64,000 bases of DNA from an uncultured Flavobacteriaceae bacterium (GCA_947494325.1 CANLUS010000006.1:186001-250000); one strand, 5' to 3'; counted from the first letter of the stretch, positions 28,104 through 37,312 are shown. The notes: a model not told the origin generated them from the letters alone. Made by a program: numbers and translations.

Positions 28104-29287
28104 AAAATAAACCAAAACTAATTCGAGTCACTACGGTACCAATTTCAATGAATATTTTATTGAAAGGGCAATTGTCTTTTATGAATGAATTTTTTAATGT
28201 TATTGGTGTTACGGGTTATGATGAAAAACACTATAATGAAGTCAAAGAGAGAGAAGGTATTAGCTTGCATCGTGTTGAAATGAAAAGAACAATTTCTTTA
28301 CTACATGATTTAAAGGCGCTTTGGAAACTCTATATTTTATTTAGACGAGAAAAGCCCCAGATTGTCCATACCCATACGCCAAAAGCCGGATTATTGGGAA
28401 TGCTTGCATCTAAAATGGCTAAAGTTCCGATCAGATTACATACAGTAGCCGGAATGCCGTTGACCGAAGTTAAAGGTTTAAAACGGATAATATTAAATAC
28501 GACTGAAAGAATCACCTATTTTAGTGCGCACAAAATTTATCCGAATTCAGTTGGTCTAAAAGATATTATTTTAGAAAATAAATTTTGCCGTAGAGAAAAA
28601 CTTGAAGTATTGGCCAACGGTAGTTCAAACGGAATTGATACAGAATATTTCACACGTAATTTTGTTAAAGACCAAGATCTATTCAAATCTAATTTAAGAA
28701 AGGAGTTGGGGATCAGAAATGAGGATAATGTGTTTTGTTTTGTTGGAAGACTTTGCATTGAGAAAGGGATAGCCGAATTAGTAAATTCATTTTTAAAATT
28801 ATTGAATACATATCCAGATAAGAAAATGAAACTGCTGCTTGTTGGACCTTTAGAAAAACAGAATGGTGCTTTGAGCGGAGCAACGATGGATATAATCAAT
28901 AACACAAAAGAAATTCTGGCAGTGGGGCGTCATGATGATATAAGGCCATATCTATTTATTAGTGATATCTTTGTTTTCCCAAGTTACCGCGAAGGATTTC
29001 CAAATGTTGTATTACAAGCTGGTGCCATGGGATTGCCTTGTATTGTTAGTGATATAAATGGCTGTAATGAAATTATAGAAGATGGTAAAAATGGAATTGT
29101 TGTTACTCCTAAAGATGAAGAAAACCTATTTAATTCAATGAAACTTCTTTTGAATAATGATGGTACAAAGAAGAAATTTTCAAAAGATATAAGAAAGGAT
29201 ATAGTGGAGAAGTATCAAAGAGAAATAGTTTGGCATGCGCTTCGAAATACGTATAATAAAAGATTAAGAACTACTGAACAAAAATAA
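28100..29287 (+). CDS. GT4 family glycosyltransferase with E-x7-Q donor motif
   Basis: A 395-residue GT-B enzyme. VHTHTPKAGLLGMLASK near residues 89-105 is typical of GT4 members related to PglA and other early-acting UDP-sugar transferases. FCFVGRLCIEKGI starts the donor domain. The usual second glutamate of E-x7-E appears as glutamine (EGFPNVVLQAG), which I recall as normal in this subfamily rather than a lesion. DINGCNEII follows. The subfamily commonly adds the second sugar on a PglC-primed lipid, and pglC-like is two genes downstream, so a second-sugar role is plausible. It ends exactly where the next gene begins. Confidence 0.86.
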   Translation: MKNKPKLIRVTTVPISMNILLKGQLSFMNEFFNVIGVTGYDEKHYNEVKEREGISLHRVEMKRTISLLHDLKALWKLYILFRREKPQIVHTHTPKAGLLGMLASKMAKVPIRLHTVAGMPLTEVKGLKRIILNTTERITYFSAHKIYPNSVGLKDIILENKFCRREKLEVLANGSSNGIDTEYFTRNFVKDQDLFKSNLRKELGIRNEDNVFCFVGRLCIEKGIAELVNSFLKLLNTYPDKKMKLLLVGPLEKQNGALSGATMDIINNTKEILAVGRHDDIRPYLFISDIFVFPSYREGFPNVVLQAGAMGLPCIVSDINGCNEIIEDGKNGIVVTPKDEENLFNSMKLLLNNDGTKKKFSKDIRKDIVEKYQREIVWHALRNTYNKRLRTTEQK

Positions 29288-30415
29288 ATGAATCTTTTTG
29301 AATTAAAACGAACATTAAATCTGACCATTAAAAATCAGTTCGGATGGAAGACAAAAAGAAAAATTGTCGTTTTTTCTGTTGATGATTATGGAAATGTAAG
29401 AATGGGTTCGAAAGAAGCCAGAAGACAGATGCAGTTGGAGGGTCTAGATACTGAATCCAATAGATTTGATAAATTAGACGCGCTCGAAGATGCTGAGGAT
29501 TTAGAACAACTTTATGACAGTTTATCTTCTGTTAAGGATAAAAACGGAAAATCTGCAATTTTCACTACGTTTTCGCTCCCAGCGAATCCTAATTTCGAAA
29601 AAATTATAGCGTCTAATTATTCTGAATATTTTTTTGAAACTCTATCAGAGACCCACCAAAAGATTAAAGGTTATGAAAATGTTTTAGAATTAATTCATGA
29701 AGGGGTAGAAAAAAAATTGATTTTTCCGGAATTCCATGGAAGAGAACATTTAAATATTAAAACTTTCTTAGAGTTATTGAGGAAAAAAGATAAAGAGATT
29801 TTGTGCGCTATTGATAATAAGTCATATGCATCTATATCTTCGAAACCTTTTCCAAATATAAGTTATGCATCGGCTTTTGGATTCGAATCATTTTCTGAAG
29901 TTGAAAATCATAAAAAAATACTTGTTGATGGTTTGAATTTGTTCGAGGAAGTATATGGTTATAGAGCAAGACATTTTACAGCTCCAGAAACACATGCACA
30001 TGGAAGTTTAGAAGAACTACTGCAGAAGGAAGGTATTGATTTTATAGATACAGATTTCATTAAAAGAGAACATCAAGGAGAAGGAACGTATAAGAAATCC
30101 TTTAATTATCTCGGAAAGAAGAATAAATTTAAGCAGCGGTATATTCTACGAAATTGTGTTTATGAACCGTTATTAATGCCCAATTTAAATTGGGAAGATT
30201 ATTGTATGAAACAGATTGAAATTGCCTTTAAATTCAATAAACCAGCCAATATAAGTTCGCATAGAGTAAATTTCAGTGGGCATATTGAGTCAAGTAATAG
30301 AGATAAAGGATTAAAAGGACTGAGAGGTCTTTTAAAGAAAATAGTTGAAAAATGGCCTGAAGTTGAGTTTATGACTACTCGAGAGGTTGGAGATTTAATG
30401 AACCAACAAAAATAA
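29288..30415 (+). CDS. Polysaccharide (de)acetylase-like protein, copy 2
   Basis: A 375-residue paralogue of the protein at 18611-19744 with the same length and motif order: VVFSVDDYGNVRMGS near residues 28-42, LPANPNFEKI, FPEFHGREHLN near 147-157, FTAPETHAHGS, and ISSHRVNFSGHI. The signature DDWGS of copy 1 is DDYGN here, so metal-site surroundings differ slightly. No signal peptide, implying action on cytoplasmic sugar nucleotides or lipid-linked intermediates. It starts the base after the GT4 stop codon and ends one base before the initiating sugar transferase gene. Confidence 0.72.
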   Translation: MNLFELKRTLNLTIKNQFGWKTKRKIVVFSVDDYGNVRMGSKEARRQMQLEGLDTESNRFDKLDALEDAEDLEQLYDSLSSVKDKNGKSAIFTTFSLPANPNFEKIIASNYSEYFFETLSETHQKIKGYENVLELIHEGVEKKLIFPEFHGREHLNIKTFLELLRKKDKEILCAIDNKSYASISSKPFPNISYASAFGFESFSEVENHKKILVDGLNLFEEVYGYRARHFTAPETHAHGSLEELLQKEGIDFIDTDFIKREHQGEGTYKKSFNYLGKKNKFKQRYILRNCVYEPLLMPNLNWEDYCMKQIEIAFKFNKPANISSHRVNFSGHIESSNRDKGLKGLRGLLKKIVEKWPEVEFMTTREVGDLMNQQK

Positions 30416-30416
30416 C

Positions 30417-31022
30417 ATGTATAGATTTTTTTTTAAGAGGTGTATAGATTTACTTTTAAGTTTGATAGTTCTCATTTTGGTTCTGCCAATAATTTTTGTG
30501 GTATATCTTCTTCTTTTATTTCAAAATAAAGGTAATCCGTTTTTTTTCCAAAATAGACCTGGTAAGAATCAAAAAACGATTAGAATTATAAAATTCAAAT
30601 CTATGACTGACGAAAAAGACGAGTTTGGCGTCTTGCTACCTGATAATCTTAGAATCACTAAATTAGGATCTTTTATTAGAAAGACTTCAATTGATGAACT
30701 TCCACAATTATTTAATGTTTTGAAAGGTGATATGAGTTTAATAGGTCCAAGACCTCTCTTATTCAAGTATATCCCCTTATATTCAAAAGAACAATTAAGG
30801 AGACATATTGTCAAACCTGGTATTACAGGTTGGGCACAAGTAAATGGGAGAAATAGTATTTCTTGGACAAAAAAATTTGAGTATGATGTGTATTATGTAG
30901 ACAATATTTCTTTTTTATTTGATTTAAAAATTTTATACTACACCTTTCTTAAAGTGTTTAAACGGGAGGGAATAAACCAAAGTGATGACAGACCAATGTC
31001 ACCTTTTACAGGAAATAATTAG
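30417..31022 (+). CDS. pglC: Initiating sugar-phosphate transferase (PglC-like)
   Basis: A 201-residue monotopic phosphoglycosyl transferase that moves a sugar-1-phosphate from its UDP form to undecaprenyl phosphate, the first step of repeat-unit building. One re-entrant hydrophobic helix lies at about residues 8-34, followed by FFFQNRPGKNQKTIRIIKFK (basic-rich), the catalytic TSIDELPQLFNVLKGDMSLIGPRPLL with the Asp-Glu pair, and KPGITGWAQVNGRNS. The small size matches PglC rather than WbaP/WcaJ types. The PglD, PglE and PglF homologues downstream suggest the first sugar is diacetamido-bacillosamine or similar. Confidence 0.9.
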   Translation: MYRFFFKRCIDLLLSLIVLILVLPIIFVVYLLLLFQNKGNPFFFQNRPGKNQKTIRIIKFKSMTDEKDEFGVLLPDNLRITKLGSFIRKTSIDELPQLFNVLKGDMSLIGPRPLLFKYIPLYSKEQLRRHIVKPGITGWAQVNGRNSISWTKKFEYDVYYVDNISFLFDLKILYYTFLKVFKREGINQSDDRPMSPFTGNN

Positions 31023-31024
31023 AT

Positions 31025-32029
31025 ATGTTGAAACGACTTATTTACTTCGCTTATTATTTGAAAAATTTAAACAGGAAGAAATTTTCTGATTTTTTGACAT
31101 TTGTCAGTAGTGATTACAAAATTTCTAAAACTCATCTAATAGTTGATGTTTTTATATCTTCTATAAAATATAATGTTTCAATACTAGATTATTTTTATTT
31201 TAAATTTTACAACTTAAATAAAAAAGAGAAAGAATCATTTGCTGGTACCGGTTATATGTATGAATACCAATTACAAATGAACCCTAAACAGAATAGAAAT
31301 GTTTTAGAAAATAAATTACTTTTCTTAGAGAAGTATGCAAAATTTATAAGACATAGACATAGCAGTAAAGACAATTTTTTGAAGGATAAAACAGTTCAAG
31401 AGAATTTGTTGAACAATCCTTCAAATCGGTTAGTGCTTAAGTCCTCTGACGGGCAGTGTGGTGAAGGTGTTGAAGTGCTGAAATTAGATCAAATGAAAGG
31501 AAAAGAATTATTGTCAGTCATTGAAAATAGTGACAATGATCTTATTGAAGAGTTTATACTTCAGCATGACGCGTTAATGAACCTTTCACCTTCAGGTTTA
31601 AATACGGTTAGAATTTTTACCCAATTAAATAAAGATGGCGAAGTTGATTTACTTGGGTGTAGATTGCGAATTACTGTTGATTCTTATGTTGATAATTTAG
31701 CTGCGGGTAATATTGCAGCTCCTATTGATTGTTTTAGTGGGGTGGTTAACGGAGTTGGAGTTTATAGCGATATAACAAAGAATGATGAAGATAGACACCC
31801 GGTTACAAATGTAAAAATTAAAGGTTTTCAAGTCCCGTTTTGGGAAGAGTCGGTTGCCATGGCTAAGTCGGCTGCCTTAATGAATACAAACAATACCTCT
31901 ATAGGATGGGATATAGCAATCACCAATGATGGGCCAGAATTATTGGAAGGAAATCATAATTGGTGTAAATTGCTATGGCAGCTTCCTGTAAAGCAAGGTT
32001 TGAAATCTAATCTTGAAAAATATTTATAA
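31025..32029 (+). CDS. Sugar-transfer-associated ATP-grasp protein
   Basis: A 334-residue protein resembling the sugar-transfer-associated ATP-grasp family (ATPgrasp_ST). Features are LVLKSSDGQCGEGV near residues 137-150 as the ATP-binding lid, LIEEFILQHD near 178-187, SPSGLNTVRIFT, and the C-terminal GWDIAITNDGPELLEGNHNW, where Asp and Glu-x-Asn would bind Mg-ATP. ATP-grasp enzymes join a carboxylate to an amine or thiol, so this one could attach an amino acid or amidate a sugar acid; no substrate is known. It starts 2 bases after the initiating transferase and overlaps the next gene by 1 base, a very tight coupling. Confidence 0.82.
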   Translation: MLKRLIYFAYYLKNLNRKKFSDFLTFVSSDYKISKTHLIVDVFISSIKYNVSILDYFYFKFYNLNKKEKESFAGTGYMYEYQLQMNPKQNRNVLENKLLFLEKYAKFIRHRHSSKDNFLKDKTVQENLLNNPSNRLVLKSSDGQCGEGVEVLKLDQMKGKELLSVIENSDNDLIEEFILQHDALMNLSPSGLNTVRIFTQLNKDGEVDLLGCRLRITVDSYVDNLAAGNIAAPIDCFSGVVNGVGVYSDITKNDEDRHPVTNVKIKGFQVPFWEESVAMAKSAALMNTNNTSIGWDIAITNDGPELLEGNHNWCKLLWQLPVKQGLKSNLEKYL

Positions 32030-32658
32030 TGGACGATTTAATAATTATAGGTGCGGGTAATGTTGGAGGATTTTTGGCTTTAAATCAAGATCTATTTGAC
32101 AAGAAATATAATATAATCGGGTTTTTAGATGACGATGAAACTAAGATTGGGAAACAATTTTGGAACATTCCAGTACTTGGAAAGATTGAGGACATTAATA
32201 ATTATAAAGATGCATCAATTGTGATAGGTATATCTAATCCAATTGCTAAAAGAAAAATTCTCGATAAAATAGGTAGCAACTATCATTTTCCAAACTTTAT
32301 TGCCTCAAATGCTTGGATTTCCAATGAAGTTATTGTTGGAAAAGGTGTCATAATTTATCCCGGGGTATCGATAAATCATGAATCAGAGATTAACGATTTT
32401 GTAGTAATAAATATGAATTGTGCAATTGGTCATAACAGTATTATTGAAAAATGTTGCTCACTGGCACCAAGTGTTAGTTTTGGAGGCTTTTCTCACGTAG
32501 AATCTTACGTACAAATTGGAATTGGATCTTCAACGATACAGCAGATTAGAATTGGGGAGTGCTCAATAATTGGCGGACAGAGTATCTTGATAAATAATGT
32601 CGAAGCATATTCGCTTTATACCGGTGTTCCGGCTGTTAAAAAGAAATCACTCAGGTAA
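32029..32658 (+). CDS. pglD: PglD/NeuD-type sugar acetyltransferase
   Basis: A 209-residue acetyl-CoA-dependent N-acetyltransferase. The N-terminal part binds the UDP-sugar (IIGAGNVGGFLA near residues 5-16, then GFLDDDE). The C-terminal left-handed beta-helix has hexapeptide repeats including the catalytic His in CAIGHNS near 127-133. The likely substrate is UDP-2-acetamido-4-amino-2,4,6-trideoxyglucose made by the PglE and PglF homologues downstream. The related NeuD family acetylates sialic acid precursors, so the assignment rests partly on the neighbours. Confidence 0.85.
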   Translation: MDDLIIIGAGNVGGFLALNQDLFDKKYNIIGFLDDDETKIGKQFWNIPVLGKIEDINNYKDASIVIGISNPIAKRKILDKIGSNYHFPNFIASNAWISNEVIVGKGVIIYPGVSINHESEINDFVVINMNCAIGHNSIIEKCCSLAPSVSFGGFSHVESYVQIGIGSSTIQQIRIGECSIIGGQSILINNVEAYSLYTGVPAVKKKSLR

Positions 32659-32671
32659 TTCATTATTTCCT

Positions 32672-34111
32672 ATGTTTTTTAACTCTATAGACTTCGCAGT
32701 ATTCTTGCCAATAGTATTCGTATTATATTGGTTTGTTACGCAACGTAATTTGAAATTACAAAATATACTGCTACTTGCTGCGAGTTATGTATTTTATGGT
32801 TGGTGGGATTGGAGATTTTTGTCGTTAATTGCTTTTAGTTCGTGTGTTGATTATTTCGTAGGTACTAGTTTAGCATCTGCTAACAATATCAAAAAGAGAA
32901 AAGTGTTATTATGGGTGAGTATAGTAGTCAATTTAGGTTTTTTAGGTTTCTTCAAGTATTATAATTTTTTTGCTGAAAGTTTTGCGGATGCTTTTACGTT
33001 GTTTGGGAGTCAAATGAATGTCTCTAGATTAAATATTGTATTACCAGTTGGAATCAGTTTTTATACATTTCAAACATTGAGTTACTCAATAGATGTTTAT
33101 AAAAAGAAATTAGAGCCTACAAAGGACATTATTGCTTTCTTTTCTTTTGTAAGCTTTTTTCCTCAATTAGTTGCGGGTCCTATAGAGAGAGCAAAAAATC
33201 TATTACCGCAGTTTTATTCGAAAAGACACTTTGTATATTCAGATGCTGTTAATGGAATGCGTCAGATTTTATGGGGATTGTTCAAAAAAGTTGTGATTGC
33301 AGATAATTGCGCAACTTTTGCTAATATGATATTTGATAACTCTGGAGATTATTCGGGAAGTACTCTACTGTTAGGAGCCGTGTTTTTTGCATTTCAGATA
33401 TATGGCGATTTTTCAGGATATTCTGATATTGCTATAGGTACTTCGCGTTTATTTGGTTTTAATCTGATGCAAAATTTTGCTTTCCCGTATTTTTCAAGAG
33501 ATATTGCTGAATTTTGGAGGCGATGGCATATTTCTCTGTCGACTTGGTTTAGAGATTATTTATATATTCCTCTTGGCGGGAGTAGAGGAGGAACATGGAT
33601 GAAAATTCGTAATACTTTCGTGATATTTATAGTGAGTGGTTTTTGGCATGGCGCCAATTGGACATTCATTGCTTGGGGTTTTATAAATGCATTATACTTT
33701 TTACCACTAATGCTAAATAATTCAAATAGAACAAACACAAATACTATTGCCTTGGGAAAGGTATTTCCGAATCTAAAAGAAGTTGCTCAAGTTTGCTTTA
33801 CTTTTTTTATTACAACAATAGCTTGGGTATTTTTTAGAGCGGAAAATATTAACCAAGCATGGGATTATACTTTAGGAATTTTTTCATCTTCACTTTTTTC
33901 GAAACCAGAACTATCTGAAAATGCAATTATGTCATTGAGCTTAATATGTTTTTTTTTAATTGTTGAATGGTTTGGAAGAAATAAACAATTTGCAATACAA
34001 GGTGTTGACGTGTTACCAATTTATGTTAGATGGCCTTTTTATATTGGGATTATTGTTATGTTATTTGTATTCACTGGTGAAGAACAAGCTTTTATTTATT
34101 TTCAATTTTAA
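32672..34111 (+). CDS. MBOAT family O-acyltransferase (AlgI-like)
   Basis: A 479-residue polytopic membrane-bound O-acyltransferase. FWRRWHISLSTWFRDYLYIP carries one conserved His at about 286, and SGFWHGANWTF carries the catalytic His at about 326; the proteins's overall pattern matches AlgI, DltB and PatA. It would pass acetyl groups across the inner membrane for transfer to polysaccharide. I chose the ATG at 32672; an earlier in-frame start at 32597 lies inside the previous gene and adds a charged, unlikely N-terminus. It is followed after 6 bases by an SGNH-type protein, the usual partner. Confidence 0.92.
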   Translation: MFFNSIDFAVFLPIVFVLYWFVTQRNLKLQNILLLAASYVFYGWWDWRFLSLIAFSSCVDYFVGTSLASANNIKKRKVLLWVSIVVNLGFLGFFKYYNFFAESFADAFTLFGSQMNVSRLNIVLPVGISFYTFQTLSYSIDVYKKKLEPTKDIIAFFSFVSFFPQLVAGPIERAKNLLPQFYSKRHFVYSDAVNGMRQILWGLFKKVVIADNCATFANMIFDNSGDYSGSTLLLGAVFFAFQIYGDFSGYSDIAIGTSRLFGFNLMQNFAFPYFSRDIAEFWRRWHISLSTWFRDYLYIPLGGSRGGTWMKIRNTFVIFIVSGFWHGANWTFIAWGFINALYFLPLMLNNSNRTNTNTIALGKVFPNLKEVAQVCFTFFITTIAWVFFRAENINQAWDYTLGIFSSSLFSKPELSENAIMSLSLICFFLIVEWFGRNKQFAIQGVDVLPIYVRWPFYIGIIVMLFVFTGEEQAFIYFQF

Positions 34112-34117
34112 GGATAT

Positions 34118-35035
34118 ATGAGTAAATTTCTTTTAAGAATTTTCATTTTAATAGCTATGGTCTATTGTTGTGGAGAAATTATTGTTCGAGTTTATAGACT
34201 CACTCCGGATATCCCGAGACGACTTATAGATAATTCTGGTATTCAACGGTATAAACCTGGTCAATCAGGTTATTATGCGAAATCAGATCATAAATGGAAT
34301 GTAAATGATTTTGGATGGCTGGGAGTTGCAGAGATCAATTATGATAAAACCATTGGGATAATCGGTGATTCATATATCGAAAATATCATGAATCCAATTG
34401 ATTGTAATCAAGGTACTCAATTGAAACAATATGTTGACAATGTTGGCTTTTTCGAAGCAGGGCGATCGGGAGTTTCATTTATAGAAGCTATGGAAATTAC
34501 AAAAATGTTGGATACTCTGATTAGTACTGAGTACAATTTGATATATGTTAGTTCGAATGACTTTTACGAAAGTTTCTCGAGTAATAAAAGATACAAAGAT
34601 CGGATCCAAGTAGATTTACAGAAAGATTCTATTTTAAAAGCTAAAATGAAGGCTCCGAAACTTAAAAATTTGATTTATAACTTTAAGTTAATTTATTATT
34701 TGTATTTGAGATTTCCACTGTTTGTAAATCAGGAGAATAAGAATGTTATTCAGACAACTAAAGTAAATAATGGTTTTGATTTTGTAAAATTTAGTGGTTT
34801 ATTTGAATTCTGTAAGAAGAATTATAATTTTGAGAAGAACATATTGGTTTTTCATCCAGGTACAGAAGAAGAAATAATTGAGATTTCAAAAAATAATGGA
34901 TTTAAAGTCATTGAATTAAATTCAGAAGGCGATAAGAGTTGGGTTTTAGGGAAACATGAAGGGCATTGGTCTTGTTATGGACATACTCAGGTTGCAAAAC
35001 AGGTGCAAGCTTATCTGAAACCACTAATTAAATAA
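34118..35035 (+). CDS. SGNH/AlgJ-AlgX-like O-acetyltransferase partner
   Basis: A 305-residue protein with one N-terminal membrane anchor (residues about 5-20) and a domain predicted to face the periplasm. The SGNH block I is GIIGDSYIE with Ser at about 85, and the block V-type end is HEGHWSCYGH near residues 281-290. These match the acetyl-transfer partners that take acetyl groups from an MBOAT protein and place them on a glycan. It directly follows the MBOAT gene, supporting a two-part O-acetylation module. A plain esterase role is less likely given that pairing. Confidence 0.8.
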   Translation: MSKFLLRIFILIAMVYCCGEIIVRVYRLTPDIPRRLIDNSGIQRYKPGQSGYYAKSDHKWNVNDFGWLGVAEINYDKTIGIIGDSYIENIMNPIDCNQGTQLKQYVDNVGFFEAGRSGVSFIEAMEITKMLDTLISTEYNLIYVSSNDFYESFSSNKRYKDRIQVDLQKDSILKAKMKAPKLKNLIYNFKLIYYLYLRFPLFVNQENKNVIQTTKVNNGFDFVKFSGLFEFCKKNYNFEKNILVFHPGTEEEIIEISKNNGFKVIELNSEGDKSWVLGKHEGHWSCYGHTQVAKQVQAYLKPLIK

Positions 35036-35057
35036 TTAAATAATTTAAAAAAATAGC

Positions 35058-36137
35058 ATGATGAAATTGGATATTATTGCAGGTGCAAGACCAAATTTTA
35101 TGAAAATTGCTCCTATTGTCGAGGAACTTAAAAAAGTGAAGGATAGGATTCAATTTCGACTAATCCATACAGGGCAGCATTACGATAAAAAAATGTCTGG
35201 TAATTTCTTTGAACAATTGGGGATTCCAGAGCCTGATGTAAATTTAGAAGTAGGTTCAGGAACTCAAGCTGAACAAACAGCTCGTATTATGGAGCGATAC
35301 GAAGCTCTTTTACTCAAAGATATGGCAGATTGGAGCCTTGTAGTTGGAGATGTGACTTCAACAATGGCATGCAGTATTGCTGCTAAAAAATTGAATGTTG
35401 GTGTGATTCATGTTGAAGGAGGTATACGTTCAAACGATATATCAATGCCAGAAGAAATCAATCGAATGGTTACAGATGCAATTACAGATGTTTTTTATAC
35501 AACAAGTGAAGTTGCAAATGATAATTTGAGAAAACTTGGGCATGAGGAAAGTAAAATAAGATTTGTTGGTAATACCATGATCGATACGTTATTAAAAAAT
35601 ATTTCACGTTTTAATCAGCCACCAGCCTGGAAAGACTTTAACCTTGTGGAAAATGGTTATTTCGTAATGACGCTACATCGTCCGGCGAATGTCGATGAAG
35701 AAGAAAAGTTAAAAAAATTAATTGATGAAATCATAAAGGGAGCCAAAGGTTTTCCTATTGTTTTTCCCGTTCACCCTCGTACAGCTAAAATTTTAAAGGG
35801 TATAGGTATAGAAGCCGATAATTTACATATGATAGAACCTCTCGGATATTTAGAGTTTAATTATTTAGTTCAACATGCTTTTGCTGTTGTTACCGATTCA
35901 GGAGGGATAACAGAAGAAACCACCGTAATGAAGGTTCCTTGTATGACACTACGTGATAATACTGAACGACCAGAAACAATTACAGTTGGAACTAATGAAT
36001 TAGTAGGTACTAATCCCGATAATGTCGCCCCTTTTATGGAAAAATTACATAAAGGAGAGTGGAAGTCTGGAGAGATCCCTCACTTATGGGATGGTCATAC
36101 CGCCGAAAGAATAGTTCAGGATTTATTGACTTTATAA
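35058..36137 (+). CDS. wecB: UDP-N-acetylglucosamine 2-epimerase (non-hydrolysing)
   Basis: Interconverts UDP-GlcNAc and UDP-ManNAc. The 359-residue protein has GARPNFMKIAPIVEEL at about residues 8-23, THTGQHYD-type HTGQHYD, HVEGGIRS near 119-126, TLHRPANVD, and TDSGGITEE near 277-285, all family marks. The HVEGG and THRPANVD signatures fit the non-hydrolysing WecB form. No UDP-ManNAc dehydrogenase (WecC) was recognised, so UDP-ManNAc or a related 2-epimer of a trideoxy sugar may be used directly. It lies between the O-acetylation pair and an aminotransferase. Confidence 0.9.
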   Translation: MMKLDIIAGARPNFMKIAPIVEELKKVKDRIQFRLIHTGQHYDKKMSGNFFEQLGIPEPDVNLEVGSGTQAEQTARIMERYEALLLKDMADWSLVVGDVTSTMACSIAAKKLNVGVIHVEGGIRSNDISMPEEINRMVTDAITDVFYTTSEVANDNLRKLGHEESKIRFVGNTMIDTLLKNISRFNQPPAWKDFNLVENGYFVMTLHRPANVDEEEKLKKLIDEIIKGAKGFPIVFPVHPRTAKILKGIGIEADNLHMIEPLGYLEFNYLVQHAFAVVTDSGGITEETTVMKVPCMTLRDNTERPETITVGTNELVGTNPDNVAPFMEKLHKGEWKSGEIPHLWDGHTAERIVQDLLTL

Positions 36138-36141
36138 AAGA

Positions 36142-37260
36142 ATGAAAGAAAAAATTTGGTTATCATCTCCTCATTTAACTGGTGAAGAACAAAAATATGT
36201 CAAAGAGGCATTCGATACGAATTGGGTTGCGCCATTAGGCCCAAACGTAAATGGATTTGAGCAAGAAATTTGTGATTATACTGGTATAAAATCTTGTGCC
36301 GTTTTGAGTTCAGGTACTGCCGCGATACACTTAGCATTAATTCTCCTTGGAATTAAAGATGGTGATGAAGTATTATGTTCCACTTTTACTTTTTCCGCGA
36401 CTGCAAATCCGATTAGATATGAAAGAGCGATTCCTGTATTTATTGATTCCGAAAGAGATACATGGAATATGTGCCCTAAATTATTAGAAAAGGCGATTCA
36501 AGATAGAATAAAAAAAGGAAAAACACCAAAAGCAATTTTGGTCGTACATTTATATGGAATGCCTTCTAAAATGAATGAAATCATGGCTATTGCAGAAAAG
36601 TATGAGATTCCTTTAATTGAAGATGCAGCAGAAGCTATTGGTTCTAAATATGAAAAAAAGGCCATGGGAACTTTTGGCGAAATTGGCATATTTTCCTTTA
36701 ATGGTAACAAAATAATTACAACCTCTGGCGGAGGTGCAATGGTTTCAAACAACTCTGAGTTTTGTAAAAAGGCAACTTTTCTGGCGACTCAAGCTAGAGA
36801 TGAAGCTCCACATTACCAACATTCACATATTGGTTATAATTATCGGATGTCTAATATTTGTGCTGGAATTGGTAGGGGGCAGTTAGAAGTTTTAGATGAT
36901 CGCGTAGCATCGCGTCGAAGGAATTTTGAATTTTATAAGGAAAAACTTAATGATATTGATCAGATATCGTTTCTCAATGAGCCAGTGGGATTCTATTCTA
37001 ATAGATGGTTAAGCGCAATATTAACAGATAGTTATGATACTCGTGAAAGAATACGACTTTCTTTGGAAGGTAAAAATATCGAATCAAGACCTTTATGGAA
37101 ACCGATGCATTTACAACCTGTTTTTAGTAGTTTTCCTTCGTACGATAACGGAATTTCTGAAGAACTATTTAATAATGGGCTATGTTTACCGAGTGGGTCC
37201 GATTTAACAAATAAAGAATTAAGTAGAGTTACTGATGCTATTTTATCGATTTTTGAATAA
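36142..37260 (+). CDS. pglE: Sugar aminotransferase (PglE-like, DegT/DnrJ/EryC1/StrS)
   Basis: A 372-residue PLP enzyme that aminates C4 of a 4-keto-6-deoxy amino sugar. IEDAAEAIGSKY near residues 160-171 holds the pyridine-binding Asp and FSFNGNKIITTSGGG near 185-199 holds the PLP Lys. It follows wecB by 4 bases, and the PglF-type dehydratase gene comes next, so together with the pglD homologue the set would make UDP-N,N'-diacetylbacillosamine. It differs from pseC in the Lys segment, consistent with opposite C5 configuration. Confidence 0.88.
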   Translation: MKEKIWLSSPHLTGEEQKYVKEAFDTNWVAPLGPNVNGFEQEICDYTGIKSCAVLSSGTAAIHLALILLGIKDGDEVLCSTFTFSATANPIRYERAIPVFIDSERDTWNMCPKLLEKAIQDRIKKGKTPKAILVVHLYGMPSKMNEIMAIAEKYEIPLIEDAAEAIGSKYEKKAMGTFGEIGIFSFNGNKIITTSGGGAMVSNNSEFCKKATFLATQARDEAPHYQHSHIGYNYRMSNICAGIGRGQLEVLDDRVASRRRNFEFYKEKLNDIDQISFLNEPVGFYSNRWLSAILTDSYDTRERIRLSLEGKNIESRPLWKPMHLQPVFSSFPSYDNGISEELFNNGLCLPSGSDLTNKELSRVTDAILSIFE

Positions 37261-37312
37261 CTTTATAAAGTTTTTGCAATGTTTTAATATGTAGAAACTA
37301 TGAGATAGTTAT

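Noticed and set aside
28985-29030. Loss of a catalytic Glu in the GT4 protein at 28100-29287
   Set aside because: Gln at this position is, as far as I recall, normal in this GT4 subfamily, and the rest of the site is intact.
32597-32671. Upstream start for the MBOAT gene
   Set aside because: It sits in the pglD-like coding region and adds a basic N-terminus; the ATG at 32672 matches the family's short start before the first helix.
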